64,000 bases of DNA from JACVRW01 sp963821275 (GCA_963821275.1 CAWGDF010000001.1:682001-746000); one strand, 5' to 3'. Positions 49,913 to 58,866 are shown, counted from the first letter of the stretch. Translations and numbers: made by a program. The notes: generated from the sequence alone by a model not told the origin.

Positions 49913-51355
49913 CTAGACCAATCCCCCGCGCCGCAGGCGCTCGGCGCGCGCATGGTCGGAGATGATCAGGAGCAGCGCGAGCAGGACCATGTTGGCCACG
50001 ATCGAGCTACCTCCGTAGGAGACGAAGGGCAGGGTCACGCCCGTCAGCGGGATCACGCGCGTGACCCCGCCGACGATCACGAACACCTGCAGCGCGAGGA
50101 CAGCCGTGAGCCCTGTGGCCAGCAGCTTGGAGAATCCGTCGGAAGCGAGCATCGCGGTCTTGAAGCCTCGGAACACGAGCAGCATGTAGGCGCCCACCAG
50201 CCCCGCCGCGCCGAACAGCCCGGCCTCGTTGGCCAGCACCGCGTAGATGAGATCGGTGTGCGCGGCGGGCAGGATCGTCCCCCCGCCGGGCAGCTCGAGC
50301 AGGGCCTGGCCGAAGCCCTGGCCGAACAGGCCGCCGTCGGCCTGCGCGAAGAGCGACTGAGCGATCTGGTAGCTCTCGTCGTCCACGAGCCGGGGGTTGA
50401 ACGGGTCGAGCCAGATGTCCACCCGATCGCGCACGTGTGCGACGTTGTTGGCGACGAACACCGCACCGCCGAGGAACATCGTGGCGCCCGCGCCGACCAG
50501 CGACAACCGCCCGGTGGCCACGTAGAGCAAGGCGAGGAAGCCGCCGAAGAACATGAGCGAGCTGCCCAGGTCGCGGATGAAGATCAGCATCAGCATCGCC
50601 AGGCCCCACACGAGCAGCAGCGGCCCGAAGTGCTTCAGCGAGGGCCGCTCGCGGATGACCGCCACCAGCGAGGCCACGAACACCACGAGCAGAATCGAGC
50701 CGGCGGGGCTGAGCCGCAGGACCAGCAGCGCGACCAGCGTGAGGAGTGCCGGCACGCCGTAGAGCAGCAGCTGCCGCTGCCAGGGCAGCGCCCGCAGGCG
50801 CGGCCGCACCAGGATCTCACCGGTCTCGCGCAGGTAGCTGGCGAGGAAGATGATGATGCCGAGCTTGGCGAACTCGGCGGGTTGGAAGGAGATGGGCCCG
50901 AGCTTGATCGCCAGGAACGCGCCCCGGACCTGTCCGCCGATGCCGGGCAGCCGCGGCATGAGGAGCAACGCGATCGAGGCCGCCGCGATCGTGTAGCGGT
51001 AGCGCTGGAGGACGTTGTGGTCGCGGACCAGCAGGATCGTGCCGCAGAAGAAGGCGAGCCCGACCACGAACCACTGCGCCTGCTCGCGCGCCAGCTCGGC
51101 GTCGATGCGGTAGATCAGGACGAGGCCCACCGCGGCCAGCAGGGCGGCCAGCGGGAACATGTACGGGTCCGCGTCAGGCAGCCGGGCCCGGATGAACAGG
51201 TGAGCCAGCACGCAGAGGCCCAGGAAGACCGCGCCGTAGGTGAGCGTCGCGTTGGACACGTCCTGCGTCCGCGTCGCCAGCACGGCGGCGAAGCCGGCGG
51301 CCACCAACAGCGACACCGGCACGAGCCCGAACAGCTCGCGCGTCCGAGCCGACAT
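49913..51355 (-). CDS. rodA: FtsW/RodA/SpoVE-family peptidoglycan glycosyltransferase
   Basis: The 480-residue SEDS protein has about 12 membrane helices. SEDS hallmarks are GPISFQPAEFAKLGIIIFLASYL, the extracellular loop DIWLDPFNPRLVDDESYQIAQSLFAQADGGLFGQGFGQAL (shown here as separate motif positions about 315-354), HTDLIYAVLANEAGLFGA and GVTLPFVSYGGSSIVANMV near the C terminus. It polymerises lipid II in partnership with the PBP encoded directly downstream (5-bp gap). By position it corresponds to rodA of the actinobacterial cluster. ATG start overlaps the PP2C stop. Confidence 0.92.
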   Translation of the reverse strand: MSARTRELFGLVPVSLLVAAGFAAVLATRTQDVSNATLTYGAVFLGLCVLAHLFIRARLPDADPYMFPLAALLAAVGLVLIYRIDAELAREQAQWFVVGLAFFCGTILLVRDHNVLQRYRYTIAAASIALLLMPRLPGIGGQVRGAFLAIKLGPISFQPAEFAKLGIIIFLASYLRETGEILVRPRLRALPWQRQLLLYGVPALLTLVALLVLRLSPAGSILLVVFVASLVAVIRERPSLKHFGPLLLVWGLAMLMLIFIRDLGSSLMFFGGFLALLYVATGRLSLVGAGATMFLGGAVFVANNVAHVRDRVDIWLDPFNPRLVDDESYQIAQSLFAQADGGLFGQGFGQALLELPGGGTILPAAHTDLIYAVLANEAGLFGAAGLVGAYMLLVFRGFKTAMLASDGFSKLLATGLTAVLALQVFVIVGGVTRVIPLTGVTLPFVSYGGSSIVANMVLLALLLIISDHARAERLRRGGLV

Positions 51356-52576
51356 CAGGTCTCCACCCTGCCGGCTCGCAGTCCGCCCGAGGGACCGCCC
51401 TCGAGCTCGCCGCGCTCCAGCGTCCGCACCAGGTCGGCGGCGTCCTCACGGCTGCGCCAGTCGTGGTCCAGCACCCGCCCGCGACGCGACGCGGGGATGG
51501 CCCGTGCGGGCACGCCGCTGGCGTACTGCTCCTCGTAGAGCTCGAAGCCGAAGGGCAGCTCGTAGGGCACACCGCGGTAGAGGGTCACCAGTCCGGCGTC
51601 GTTGGTGCCCACGAAGTAGACCTGGCGGCTGAGGGCGTACAGCCCAGCCAGCGCGGCAACCACCACCACGAGCGCGACCAGCCCTCCCAGCACCGCACGC
51701 GCCCGGGGCCGGCGGCGCGGGCGGGCCGGGGCCCGCTCGGCCCGCTGGACGGTCGTGGCGTCGGCCTGCGCGCCGCCGGGCGCACGCGCGCACCTCTGCG
51801 GCGCTGAGCGTCCCGGCGATCGTGGTCTCCTCGCCGCCGTCGGCCGCGGCCGGCTCGCCGCCCTCGGCCAGCCGGAACAGCACCACGGTGATGTTGTCCT
51901 TGCCTCCGCTCTGGTTAGCCGCGAGCACGAGGGCATCGGCGGCCTCCTCCAGCGTCCCGCCGACTCGCAGGATGGAGGCCACTTCCTCGTCCGAGATCAT
52001 CGACGTGAGGCCGTCGGACGAGATGAGGATCACGTCGCCGTCGCGGGCGGCCAGCGTGTAGGTGTCTACCTCCACGTCCGGCTCCGGACCCAGCGCGCGG
52101 GTGATGATGGAGCGCTGGGGATGGTGCTCTGCCGCCTCTGCGGAGATCTGGCCGCTGCGCTCGAGCTCGGCCACCAGCGAGTGATCCCGCGTCAGCTGGT
52201 CCAGTCTCCCCTCGCGCAGCAGGTAGGCGCGGCTGTCGCCCACGTGGCCAAAGCTCACCTCGTCGCCGCTGACGATCGCCGCCGTGAGCGTGGTGCCCAT
52301 GCCGCGATGGGACTCGTCGGTGAGCGCGAGCTCATGGATGCGCCGATTGGCCACTCGCAGGATCCGCGACAGCTGGGCCTCCGGTGCCTCGGCGGAGCGG
52401 GTCTCGCCCTCGAAGGCGCCCGCCGCGAGCGCCGACGCCACCTCGCCGGCCTTGGCGCCGCCCATGCCGTCGGCCACCGCGAAGAACGGCGGGCGCACCA
52501 CGAGGTCGTCCTCGTTGACGCTTCGCTGGCGCCCGACGTCGCTCCGTGCGGCCTGCTCGGCGATCCTCAGGCTCAC
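51355..52576 (-). CDS. pstP: PP2C-type Ser/Thr phosphatase (PstP-like), reading frame broken once
   Basis: The N-terminal part (GTG 52576, residues 1-245) is a complete PP2C domain: RSVNEDDLVVRPPFFAVADGMGG, GMGTTLTAAIV, GHVGDSRAYLL, LISSDGLTSMI and SGGKDNITVVLFRL, with the metal Asp residues present. The expected basic linker, membrane helix (AVLGGLVALVVVVAALAGLYAL) and outward tail (RQVYFVGTNDAGLVTLYRGVPYELPFG) are in another frame that ends at 51355, overlapping the ftsW start. The frames join by dropping one base between 51775 and 51800. PstP reverses PknB phosphorylation. An indel error or a real frameshift are both possible. Confidence 0.85.
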
Positions 52577-52578
52577 GG

Positions 52579-53061
52579 CTACTCCTGGTAGCGGTACTCG
52601 CTGTCGCCGATGCGGATCACGTCGGCCATCTTGAGCCGCTCCGCGTCGCGGATCTGCCGGCCGTTCAGGTATGTGCCGTTCGTGGAGCCCATGTCCTCCA
52701 CGTACATGAAGTCCCCGCGCGAGAAGATGCGCGCGTGCGCCGACGACGCGAACGGGTCGTCGACGCGGATGTCCGCACCGTCCGAGCGTCCCATGGTGGC
52801 CCCCTCACCCACCGCGAAGGCGCTCCCCGGCTCGACGCCCATGGCCGCCACCACCTCGAGGCGGGGATCGACGCCCGTGCGCAGGTCGGGCTGGCCCCGC
52901 CGGCCCCTCGCCGGCTTGGGCGGCTCCACCGGCTCGGCCACCACGGAGGTCGCCTCGGAGCGGCGCAGGTCGCGCATGGCGCTGCGCGCCACCCACAGGA
53001 GGAACAGGTACAGGACGGCGATGAAGCCGAACTTGAGCGCGACGGCGAGCGGCTCGTCCAC
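52579..53061 (-). CDS. fhaB: FhaB-like FHA-domain membrane protein
   Basis: The 160-residue protein has an N-terminal membrane helix (LKFGFIAVLYLFLLWVA, residues 9-25), a short linker and a C-terminal FHA domain (about 70-155) with phosphothreonine-binding residues in GATMGRSDGADIRVDDPFASSAHARIF and DMGSTNGTYLNG. It matches FhaB/FipA, which recruits phosphorylated partners at the division site. The gene sits between fhaA (6-bp gap) and the phosphatase gene (2-bp gap). Confidence 0.93.
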   Translation of the reverse strand: MDEPLAVALKFGFIAVLYLFLLWVARSAMRDLRRSEATSVVAEPVEPPKPARGRRGQPDLRTGVDPRLEVVAAMGVEPGSAFAVGEGATMGRSDGADIRVDDPFASSAHARIFSRGDFMYVEDMGSTNGTYLNGRQIRDAERLKMADVIRIGDSEYRYQE

Positions 53062-53067
53062 CCGCGC

Positions 53068-53835
53068 TTAGTCCAGCTCGAAGGTCAGTTCGGTCACGCC
53101 GATCCGGATGCGATCACCGGGTCGCAGCGTGGCATGCTCCACCCGGCGGTCGTTCACCTTCACGCCGTTGGTGGAGCCGAGGTCCACCAGCTCCCAGCCC
53201 TCGTCGCCCCGGCGCAGCTCCGCGTGGCGGCGGGACACGTTGGGATCGTTGATCACGACGTCGCAGTCCCGGCTGCGGCCGACCACCACCTGGCTGCCGC
53301 TGAGCACACTGCGCCGGCCCTCCCCTACCAGCAGCGCCTGACGGTGATCCGGCTCCGCTTCCAGCAGGCGTACCTCGCGATCGGGGGAGTAGACCATCGT
53401 GTGGCCGAAGTCACCCGCCGACGGACCCGCTTCGGGGGCCTCGGCGGCCTCCTCCTCCTCAGGCGGCTGGCCGAGCAGCTGCGCCTGGATCCCGAACTCC
53501 CCCAACTCCAAGCGGTCGTCGGTTTGGAGCTCCACCCGCGGCCGGCTGGTCAGGGCGAAGCGCTCCTGGCGCGCGTGCTCCAGCAGGTAGTCCGACAGCT
53601 CCTTGCGCAGCGCCGGCTCGTAGCTCGCGAACTGCTCCCGGTCCTGCGGGGAGAGGAAGACGCGGTAGTGGTTGGGAACATAGACCCGCGAGACGGAGAC
53701 CATCTGGTTGTCCTCCATCTCCTTGGCCAGCTTGTGGGCGAGCTCGACCGGCTGCACGCTCGATTTGAAGGCGCGTCCGAAAGCGCCCTCCACCAGTCCG
53801 CCGAGCTTGGCCTCCAGGTTGCGCAACATGCTCAT
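53068..53835 (-). CDS. fhaA: FhaA-like protein (DUF3662 plus FHA domain)
   Basis: This protein of 255 residues starts at ATG 53835 (MSMLRNLEAKLGGLVEGAFGRAFKSSVQPVELAHKL), preceded by a GAGGCGAG ribosome site. Residues 1-115 form the DUF3662 domain (EDNQMVSVSRVYVPNHYRVFLSP...). An acidic linker (PPEEEEAAEAPEAG) is followed by the FHA domain (about 170-255) with VVVGRSRDCDVVINDPNVSRRHAELRR and DLGSTNGVKVNDRR. FhaA binds phosphorylated MviN and PknB-phosphorylated proteins in mycobacteria. Here it begins the conserved cluster. Confidence 0.93.
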   Translation of the reverse strand: MSMLRNLEAKLGGLVEGAFGRAFKSSVQPVELAHKLAKEMEDNQMVSVSRVYVPNHYRVFLSPQDREQFASYEPALRKELSDYLLEHARQERFALTSRPRVELQTDDRLELGEFGIQAQLLGQPPEEEEAAEAPEAGPSAGDFGHTMVYSPDREVRLLEAEPDHRQALLVGEGRRSVLSGSQVVVGRSRDCDVVINDPNVSRRHAELRRGDEGWELVDLGSTNGVKVNDRRVEHATLRPGDRIRIGVTELTFELD

Positions 53836-53854
53836 CTCGCCTCGCAGGGTAGTC

Positions 53855-55678
53855 CTAAGCCGTTGTGATTCGTGGAGCGTGCCAGGCCTCGGGGCGGGGC
53901 CTGAGCTGGGCCGCCGAAACCGCCACCAGGGCCGCCATGAGAGTGCCCGCGACGAGGCCGCGGGCCTGATCGAGGGCCACGTCCGGAGCGAGCAGGTCGC
54001 CGAGCGCGACCTGTGCGGCCACCAGGCCCAGGGCCCACAGCCCCGCGCCCAGCAGGTCCAGCCCGAGCCAGCGGCCGCGCACGACAAGCGGCAGCAGCAC
54101 CGCGAAGCCGGCCCACACGATCGCCACGGCCAGGGTCGCCGTCGCAGTGAGCGGCTCGATCCCGTTCTCGGCCCCGCGAACGACCGACCCCTGCCATTGC
54201 TCGAGCGGCAGATCACCCTCCGGCACGCCGAACAGCAGCGCGCGGCCGGTCAGCGCCTCGCCCAGCACCAGCCAGAGCGCGCCCGCGGCCGCGAGTCCCG
54301 CGCGCCTCCAGGCGGTGACCGCGAGCCCGGCGAGCCCGACGAACGCCGGCGCGAGGGCGATCGTGCCCAGCAGCGGGGCGAGCACGGGCAGCGACCAGCA
54401 GAGACCGGCGCGCGGCAGAAGCAGCGGGATGCCGACGGCGCCGACCGCGACGAGCAGCGCCACTCCCTGCCGGTCGGCTTCGGGCGAGGCAAACCAGACA
54501 CAGACCACAGCGGCGGACACCAGCCACCCGAGGCGGGGAAGAAGGGCGATTACCAGCGCTGCCGCGGCAGCCGCGCTAACGCTGGACACCGGAGGGTCGG
54601 GGCCGAGCGACTCGAGCAGCCCCAGGACCAGGCTCCCGCCGGCCAGGCCCGCTCCCGCCCGCTGCAGAAGCCGGACGGAAGCCGAGGGCGCTGCCCGCTC
54701 GGTGCCCGTGCCACCCCGCACCGAGGGCAGGCCCACGCGACGCAGGGTCGCCGGCTCCACCAGGCCCCCCACGTCGTCGAGCTCCCCGTCGGCCGCGGCC
54801 AGGGCCGCGCGCAGCTCGACCGGATCCGGGCGCAGCTCGGCGTCCGGTTCCAGCGCTGCTTCGATCGCGTCGCACAGCTCGCGCGGCAGGTCAGCGCGCA
54901 GACCGGAAAGAGGCGGCAGCCGGCGCCCGAGCATCCGGGCCGTGGCGGCCGGGCTCTCGCCGCGGACCGGGTTCGTGCCGGTCCACGCCTCGTACAGGGT
55001 GAGGGCCAGCGAGTACATGTCGCTCGCACTCGAAACCCGCGCTCCCTCCGCCTGCTCGGGCGACATGTATGCGAGCGTGCCGACGAGATCTCCGGTGCGG
55101 GTGAGCGACTCGGCGCTGACCACGTGCGCCACACCGAAGTCGGCGAGCTTCGCGAAACCCGCTCCCGCAGCCGGCTCGGCGAGCACCATCACGTTCTGCG
55201 GCTTCACGTCACGGTGGATCACCCCGCGCGCGTGCGCGTGCTCGAGGGCGTCGCAGAGCGCCGTGCCGATCCGAGCCACGTCCCTGTCGGACAAGGCGCC
55301 CTCCCGCTCCAGCTCGGCCAGGGTTCGGCCCCGAACCAGCTCCGAGACCAGGTAGATCTCCTCGTCGTCGGAGGCGAGCTCGTAGATGCCCACGATGCCG
55401 GGATGGTTCAGCCGAGCGGCGGCGCGAGCTTCCCGCTCCACGCGCGCGCCGCCCCCGCGCTCGCGGGGTATCGCCTTCACGGCCACGCGCCGCTCGAGCT
55501 TCTCGTCCCACGCCTGCCAGACCACGCCGAAGCCCCCCGCGCCCAGGCGCTGCTCCAGCCGGTAGCGCCCGAGCACCAGGCGCGCGGGGGCGTCGCCGGC
55601 ATGGGTTTCGCTAGGGTCGGAATGACCGAGCGGCAGGGTGCCCTGCTCGTCGCTGAGGCTGGTCTCGAAGCGTTTCAT
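53855..55678 (-). CDS. Serine/threonine protein kinase with polytopic membrane domain
   Basis: A 607-residue kinase. The kinase domain covers about 37-290: QRLGAGGFGVVWQAWDEKLERRVAVKAI, HRDVKPQNVMVL, LADFGVAHVV, MSPEQAEGA. The C-terminal 270 residues hold about eight hydrophobic segments, an arrangement unlike PknB. It lies 19 bp upstream of fhaA in the same direction and so joins the cluster; its phosphosubstrates may be the FHA partners. No sensor domain is recognisable in the membrane part. Confidence 0.88.
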   Translation of the reverse strand: MKRFETSLSDEQGTLPLGHSDPSETHAGDAPARLVLGRYRLEQRLGAGGFGVVWQAWDEKLERRVAVKAIPRERGGGARVEREARAAARLNHPGIVGIYELASDDEEIYLVSELVRGRTLAELEREGALSDRDVARIGTALCDALEHAHARGVIHRDVKPQNVMVLAEPAAGAGFAKLADFGVAHVVSAESLTRTGDLVGTLAYMSPEQAEGARVSSASDMYSLALTLYEAWTGTNPVRGESPAATARMLGRRLPPLSGLRADLPRELCDAIEAALEPDAELRPDPVELRAALAAADGELDDVGGLVEPATLRRVGLPSVRGGTGTERAAPSASVRLLQRAGAGLAGGSLVLGLLESLGPDPPVSSVSAAAAAALVIALLPRLGWLVSAAVVCVWFASPEADRQGVALLVAVGAVGIPLLLPRAGLCWSLPVLAPLLGTIALAPAFVGLAGLAVTAWRRAGLAAAGALWLVLGEALTGRALLFGVPEGDLPLEQWQGSVVRGAENGIEPLTATATLAVAIVWAGFAVLLPLVVRGRWLGLDLLGAGLWALGLVAAQVALGDLLAPDVALDQARGLVAGTLMAALVAVSAAQLRPRPEAWHAPRITTA

Positions 55679-55755
55679 CCCGGTTTCGTTTTCGGTCTCC
55701 CGCGAGCGCGTCCTGCCTCCCGTTCATACTCCCACCCTCAGTCGCCACAGGCGCC

Positions 55756-55761
55756 TACGCT
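55756..55761 (+). promoter_or_regulatory. -10 box TACGCT, leaderless promoter candidate
   Basis: TACGCT ends 9 nt before the GTG at 55771. Confidence 0.4.
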
Positions 55762-55770
55762 GCTCGAGGA

Positions 55771-56853
55771 GTGATTCTGCTGTCCTTTCTCGACGAACCG
55801 GACGAGCCCGTACGCCGCTCTAGGCGCCGGCCGCGCGGTGGTCCGTCTGTCGACCGGCAGACGCTCAGGACCCGCCGGACGATAGCTATCGTCGCCGGGC
55901 TGGTCGTGCTCGTCCTGCTGGTACTGGGCGTGCGTGGCTGTCTGAGCGCACGGGCCGACCAGGCGCTGCAGGACTACGTCACCGACGCCAACGAGCTGGC
56001 CCGGCAGTCCAGCGCCGAGGGCGACTCGCTGTTCAAGATCCTGTCGGGCTCCGGAGGCCAGCAGGAGGCGGTGAACACGGCGAACGCGCTGAACGGGCTG
56101 CGGGTGGAGTCCAGCGGGCTGGTGGACCGGGCCCGCGACCTCGACGTGCCCGATGACGTGTCCCAGGCTCAGGACTACCTGCTGGAGACACTCGAGCTGC
56201 GCCGGGACGGCCTGGCCGCGGTGGCCGACGCCATTCCCGGCGCGCTGGCCGACCAGGAGCGCCGCCAGAGCACCAACCGCGTGTCGCAGATGATGCGGGT
56301 GTTCTCCGCCAGCGACGTGCTCTACAACCTGCGCTACGTGCCCAGCCTCGAGCGCGCGGTCGACGAGGCGGAGGTGGCCACCGAGGACCCGGTGGAGAGC
56401 CAGTTCGTCCCCGACCCCGAGTGGCTCGCCCCGGCGTTCGTGGCCGATCAGGTGGCCGGCGTGCGCTCGGGCGAGGGCGCCGGCGACGAAGCCGCGGCCC
56501 CCGGCCTGCACGGCAACGGCATCGGCACGGTAACGCTCGGCGGGGTTGCGCTCACGCCCGGCGGCTCGGCCACGGTGCCGCTGTCCGACGACCTCACGTT
56601 CGAGGTCCAGGTGAGCAACCAGGGCGAGAACACCGAGACCGACGTGCCGGTGCGCGTGACCGTGGGTGATATCGAGGCGGACGGGCAGGTGGACGAGATC
56701 GCCGCGGGCGAGACCCAGACCGTCTCGATACCGCTGAGCGAAGAGCCGCCGACCGGCGAGAACGTCTCCGTCGAGGTGGAGGTCGAGGCGGTGCCGGGCG
56801 AGGAGCAGACCGACAACAACAGCGCCACCTTCACGATCATCTTCACCGGATAG
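55771..56853 (+). CDS. Membrane-anchored protein with CARDB-like domain
   Basis: The 360-residue protein has a basic cytoplasmic N terminus, one membrane helix (IAIVAGLVVLVLLVLGVRGC, about 38-57), a helical extracytoplasmic region of about 170 residues (ALQDYVTDANELARQSSAEGDSLFKIL... LRRDGLAAVADAIPGAL) and a C-terminal CARDB-type beta domain (about 255-358: GSATVPLSDDLTFEVQVSNQGENTETDVPVRVTVG shown as a span). Specific function unknown. It is upstream of, and possibly functionally linked to, the DUF4446 gene. Confidence 0.75.
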   Translation: MILLSFLDEPDEPVRRSRRRPRGGPSVDRQTLRTRRTIAIVAGLVVLVLLVLGVRGCLSARADQALQDYVTDANELARQSSAEGDSLFKILSGSGGQQEAVNTANALNGLRVESSGLVDRARDLDVPDDVSQAQDYLLETLELRRDGLAAVADAIPGALADQERRQSTNRVSQMMRVFSASDVLYNLRYVPSLERAVDEAEVATEDPVESQFVPDPEWLAPAFVADQVAGVRSGEGAGDEAAAPGLHGNGIGTVTLGGVALTPGGSATVPLSDDLTFEVQVSNQGENTETDVPVRVTVGDIEADGQVDEIAAGETQTVSIPLSEEPPTGENVSVEVEVEAVPGEEQTDNNSATFTIIFTG

Positions 56854-56860
56854 CGGCCGG

Positions 56861-56866
56861 TACGCT
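56861..56866 (+). promoter_or_regulatory. -10 box TACGCT, leaderless promoter candidate
   Basis: TACGCT ends 8 nt before the GTG at 56875. Confidence 0.45.
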
Positions 56867-56874
56867 GAGCCGGC

Positions 56875-57396
56875 GTGGAAGACCTGAACACCACCCAGGG
56901 CATCGTTGCCCTTGCGGCGGCCGCAGCGGCCCTGCTCGCGCTGGTCTGGCTGATCGTGCTGAGCGTCAAGCTGCGCCGTGTGCGCACCGCCCAGCGCATG
57001 GTGTTGGGTGGCGGCGACACCGACCTGGTGGGCCACGCCCAGGGCCTTCAGCAGGCCTTCGTCCAGCTGCGGGACTGGGTCGAGGAGACGGCGGGGAGCC
57101 TGGAGCAACGCACCCAGCTCGCCGAGCAGCGGATCGACGGCTGCGTGGCCAACACCTCCCTCGTGCGCTATGACGCCTACAACGAGATGTCCGGACGGCA
57201 GTCCAGCAGTCTCGCCCTGCTCGACGCACACGGCACCGGCGTGGTCATCTCGTCCATCGTCCATCGCGACCAGGCGCGCTTCTACGTCAAGCAGGTGCGT
57301 GAGGGCGCATCCGAGCTGCCCCTCTCGCCAGAGGAGGAGGAGGCCATCGCCGCGGCGGTGACCGGACCGCCAGCCGGCGCCGCTGCGGGCACGTGA
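56875..57396 (+). CDS. DUF4446 membrane protein
   Basis: The 173-residue protein has one N-terminal membrane helix (IVALAAAAAALLALVWLIVLSVKL, about 9-32), a coiled-coil segment (LQQAFVQLRDWVEETAGSLEQRTQ) and the DUF4446 core (IDGCVANTSLVRYDAYNEMSGRQSSSLALLDAHGTGVVISSI, residues about 88-128). The role of DUF4446 is unknown. Its stop overlaps the pheA start (GTGA). Confidence 0.88.
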   Translation: MEDLNTTQGIVALAAAAAALLALVWLIVLSVKLRRVRTAQRMVLGGGDTDLVGHAQGLQQAFVQLRDWVEETAGSLEQRTQLAEQRIDGCVANTSLVRYDAYNEMSGRQSSSLALLDAHGTGVVISSIVHRDQARFYVKQVREGASELPLSPEEEEAIAAAVTGPPAGAAAGT

Positions 57397-58241
57397 GGGT
57401 CGCCTTCCTCGGCCCCGCGGGGACCTACAGCGAGGAGGCGCTGCGGGCCTCGGCGCCGGAGCGAGTCGACGAGGTCCCCTACGCGTCGATCTACGAGGCG
57501 GTGATGGCGGTGCAGGAGGGGGATGTCGACCGGGCCGTCGTGCCGATCGAGAACGCCCTCGAGGGCGCTGTGGCCGCCACGCTCGACACCCTCGCGACCG
57601 AGGCGGAGCGGGTCCGGATCGCCGCCGAGGTGGTGCACCCGATCCATCACTGCGTGATCGCCGCCCGCCCGCACTCGTTCAGCGAGGTGACCCGCGTGGT
57701 GTCCCACCCCCAGGCCACGGCGCAGTGCGCCCGCTTCCTGCGCGAGCGACTGCCTCACGCCAACCTGGTCACGGCCCCCTCGACCGCCGACGCGGTGCTG
57801 TCGCTGCGGGGCGCGCCGGAGCCCTCCCTGGCCCTCGGCTCGCGGCTCGCGGCCGATCTCTACGACTGCTCGGTGCTGGAGGCGGACGTGGAGGACCACC
57901 CGGACAACGCCACGCGTTTCGTGTGGCTCGCGCCCGCCGGCGCGGCGGCCGAGCCCGACCCGGACGGAGCCAAGACCTCGCTGGTCTTCTGGGGCGGCGG
58001 TGACATGTCCCCGGGCTGGCTGGTCGGCGTGCTGGGCGAGTTCGCCGAGCGTGGCGTGAATCTGACCCGGATCGAGTCCCGCCCGCGGCGCATCCGGCTG
58101 GGGCACTACATGTTCTTCGTCGATCTCGAAGGAGCCGCCGAGCTGCCGCCGGTGAGCGACGCCCTGGCCGCCCTCCGCCGCCGTGTTGAGGAGGTTCGCG
58201 TGCTCGGTTCGTATGCAAGGGCCAGCGGGCTCCCTGGCTAA
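57393..58241 (+). CDS. pheA: Prephenate dehydratase
   Basis: The 282-residue enzyme converts prephenate to phenylpyruvate in phenylalanine synthesis. Catalytic domain (about 1-180): FLGPAGTYSEEAL, VVPIENALEGAVAATLDTL, VVSHPQATAQCARFL, and the catalytic Thr-Arg-Phe in DNATRFVWL. The C-terminal ACT domain (about 190-270) has GVLGEFAERGVNLTRIESRP, the Phe feedback site (ESRP). GTG start, no chorismate mutase domain. Confidence 0.93.
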   Translation: MRVAFLGPAGTYSEEALRASAPERVDEVPYASIYEAVMAVQEGDVDRAVVPIENALEGAVAATLDTLATEAERVRIAAEVVHPIHHCVIAARPHSFSEVTRVVSHPQATAQCARFLRERLPHANLVTAPSTADAVLSLRGAPEPSLALGSRLAADLYDCSVLEADVEDHPDNATRFVWLAPAGAAAEPDPDGAKTSLVFWGGGDMSPGWLVGVLGEFAERGVNLTRIESRPRRIRLGHYMFFVDLEGAAELPPVSDALAALRRRVEEVRVLGSYARASGLPG

Positions 58242-58244
58242 ACT
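58239..58244 (+). promoter_or_regulatory. -10 box TAAACT, leaderless promoter candidate
   Basis: TAAACT covers the pheA stop codon and ends 10 nt before the GTG at 58255, which helps choose that start. Confidence 0.4.
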
Positions 58245-58254
58245 GCTGCTCACC

Positions 58255-58866
58255 GTGGGCGCGAACGCGGACCTGACCTTCCCGGCCGAGGTGGGTGACA
58301 CCGAACCAGGCCCTGCCATCGCGCTGCCCCCGCCCGGCCGGGCGGCGCAGCGCGGTGGGTCGTCCGGCCGGGTCCTGGTCCTGAACGCGTCCTATGAGCC
58401 GATCAACGTCTGCACGGTCCGGCGCGCCGCCGTCCTGATCCTCAAGAACCGGGCCGAGGTCCTCGAGAAGGGCGACTGGCAGCTGCACGCCGAGTCGCTG
58501 ACGCTCCCCAAGCCGGTGGTGATCCGGCTGCTCACCTACGTGCGCATCCCGCGGGACGCGCACCGGCGCAAGATCACCCGCCGGGCGGTCTTCGCCCGCG
58601 ACCGCTGGACCTGCCAGTACTGCGGGCACGAACGCGGCAGCCTGACCGTCGACCACGTGATCCCCCGCTCGAAGGGCGGAAGCTCCACCTGGGACAACAT
58701 CGTCACCTGCTGCGCCCCCTGTAACCGGCGCAAGGGCGACCGTCTGCCCAGGCAGGCCCGCATGACGCCCTCGACGGCGCCGAAGGCACCCAACCCGACG
58801 ATTTTCATCCACGTCGCGGCGGCGGCGATCCCCGCGGCCTGGGAGCAGTACCTCGTGGTCGGCTGA
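58255..58866 (+). CDS. HNH endonuclease-family protein
   Basis: A protein of about 203 residues. The start at GTG 58255 is chosen because a TAAACT box stands 10 nt upstream; an ATG at 58213 inside pheA is possible. It has the conserved segment RVLVLNASYEPINVCTVRRA typical of widespread actinobacterial HNH proteins, then KITRRAVFARDRWTCQYCG, LTVDHVIPRSKGGSSTWDNIVTCC and NRRKGDRLP. Two CxxC pairs bind zinc and the DH...N...H metal site is intact. This orphan form is chromosomal and conserved, so a housekeeping nuclease role is more likely than a mobile one. Confidence 0.88.
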   Translation: MGANADLTFPAEVGDTEPGPAIALPPPGRAAQRGGSSGRVLVLNASYEPINVCTVRRAAVLILKNRAEVLEKGDWQLHAESLTLPKPVVIRLLTYVRIPRDAHRRKITRRAVFARDRWTCQYCGHERGSLTVDHVIPRSKGGSSTWDNIVTCCAPCNRRKGDRLPRQARMTPSTAPKAPNPTIFIHVAAAAIPAAWEQYLVVG

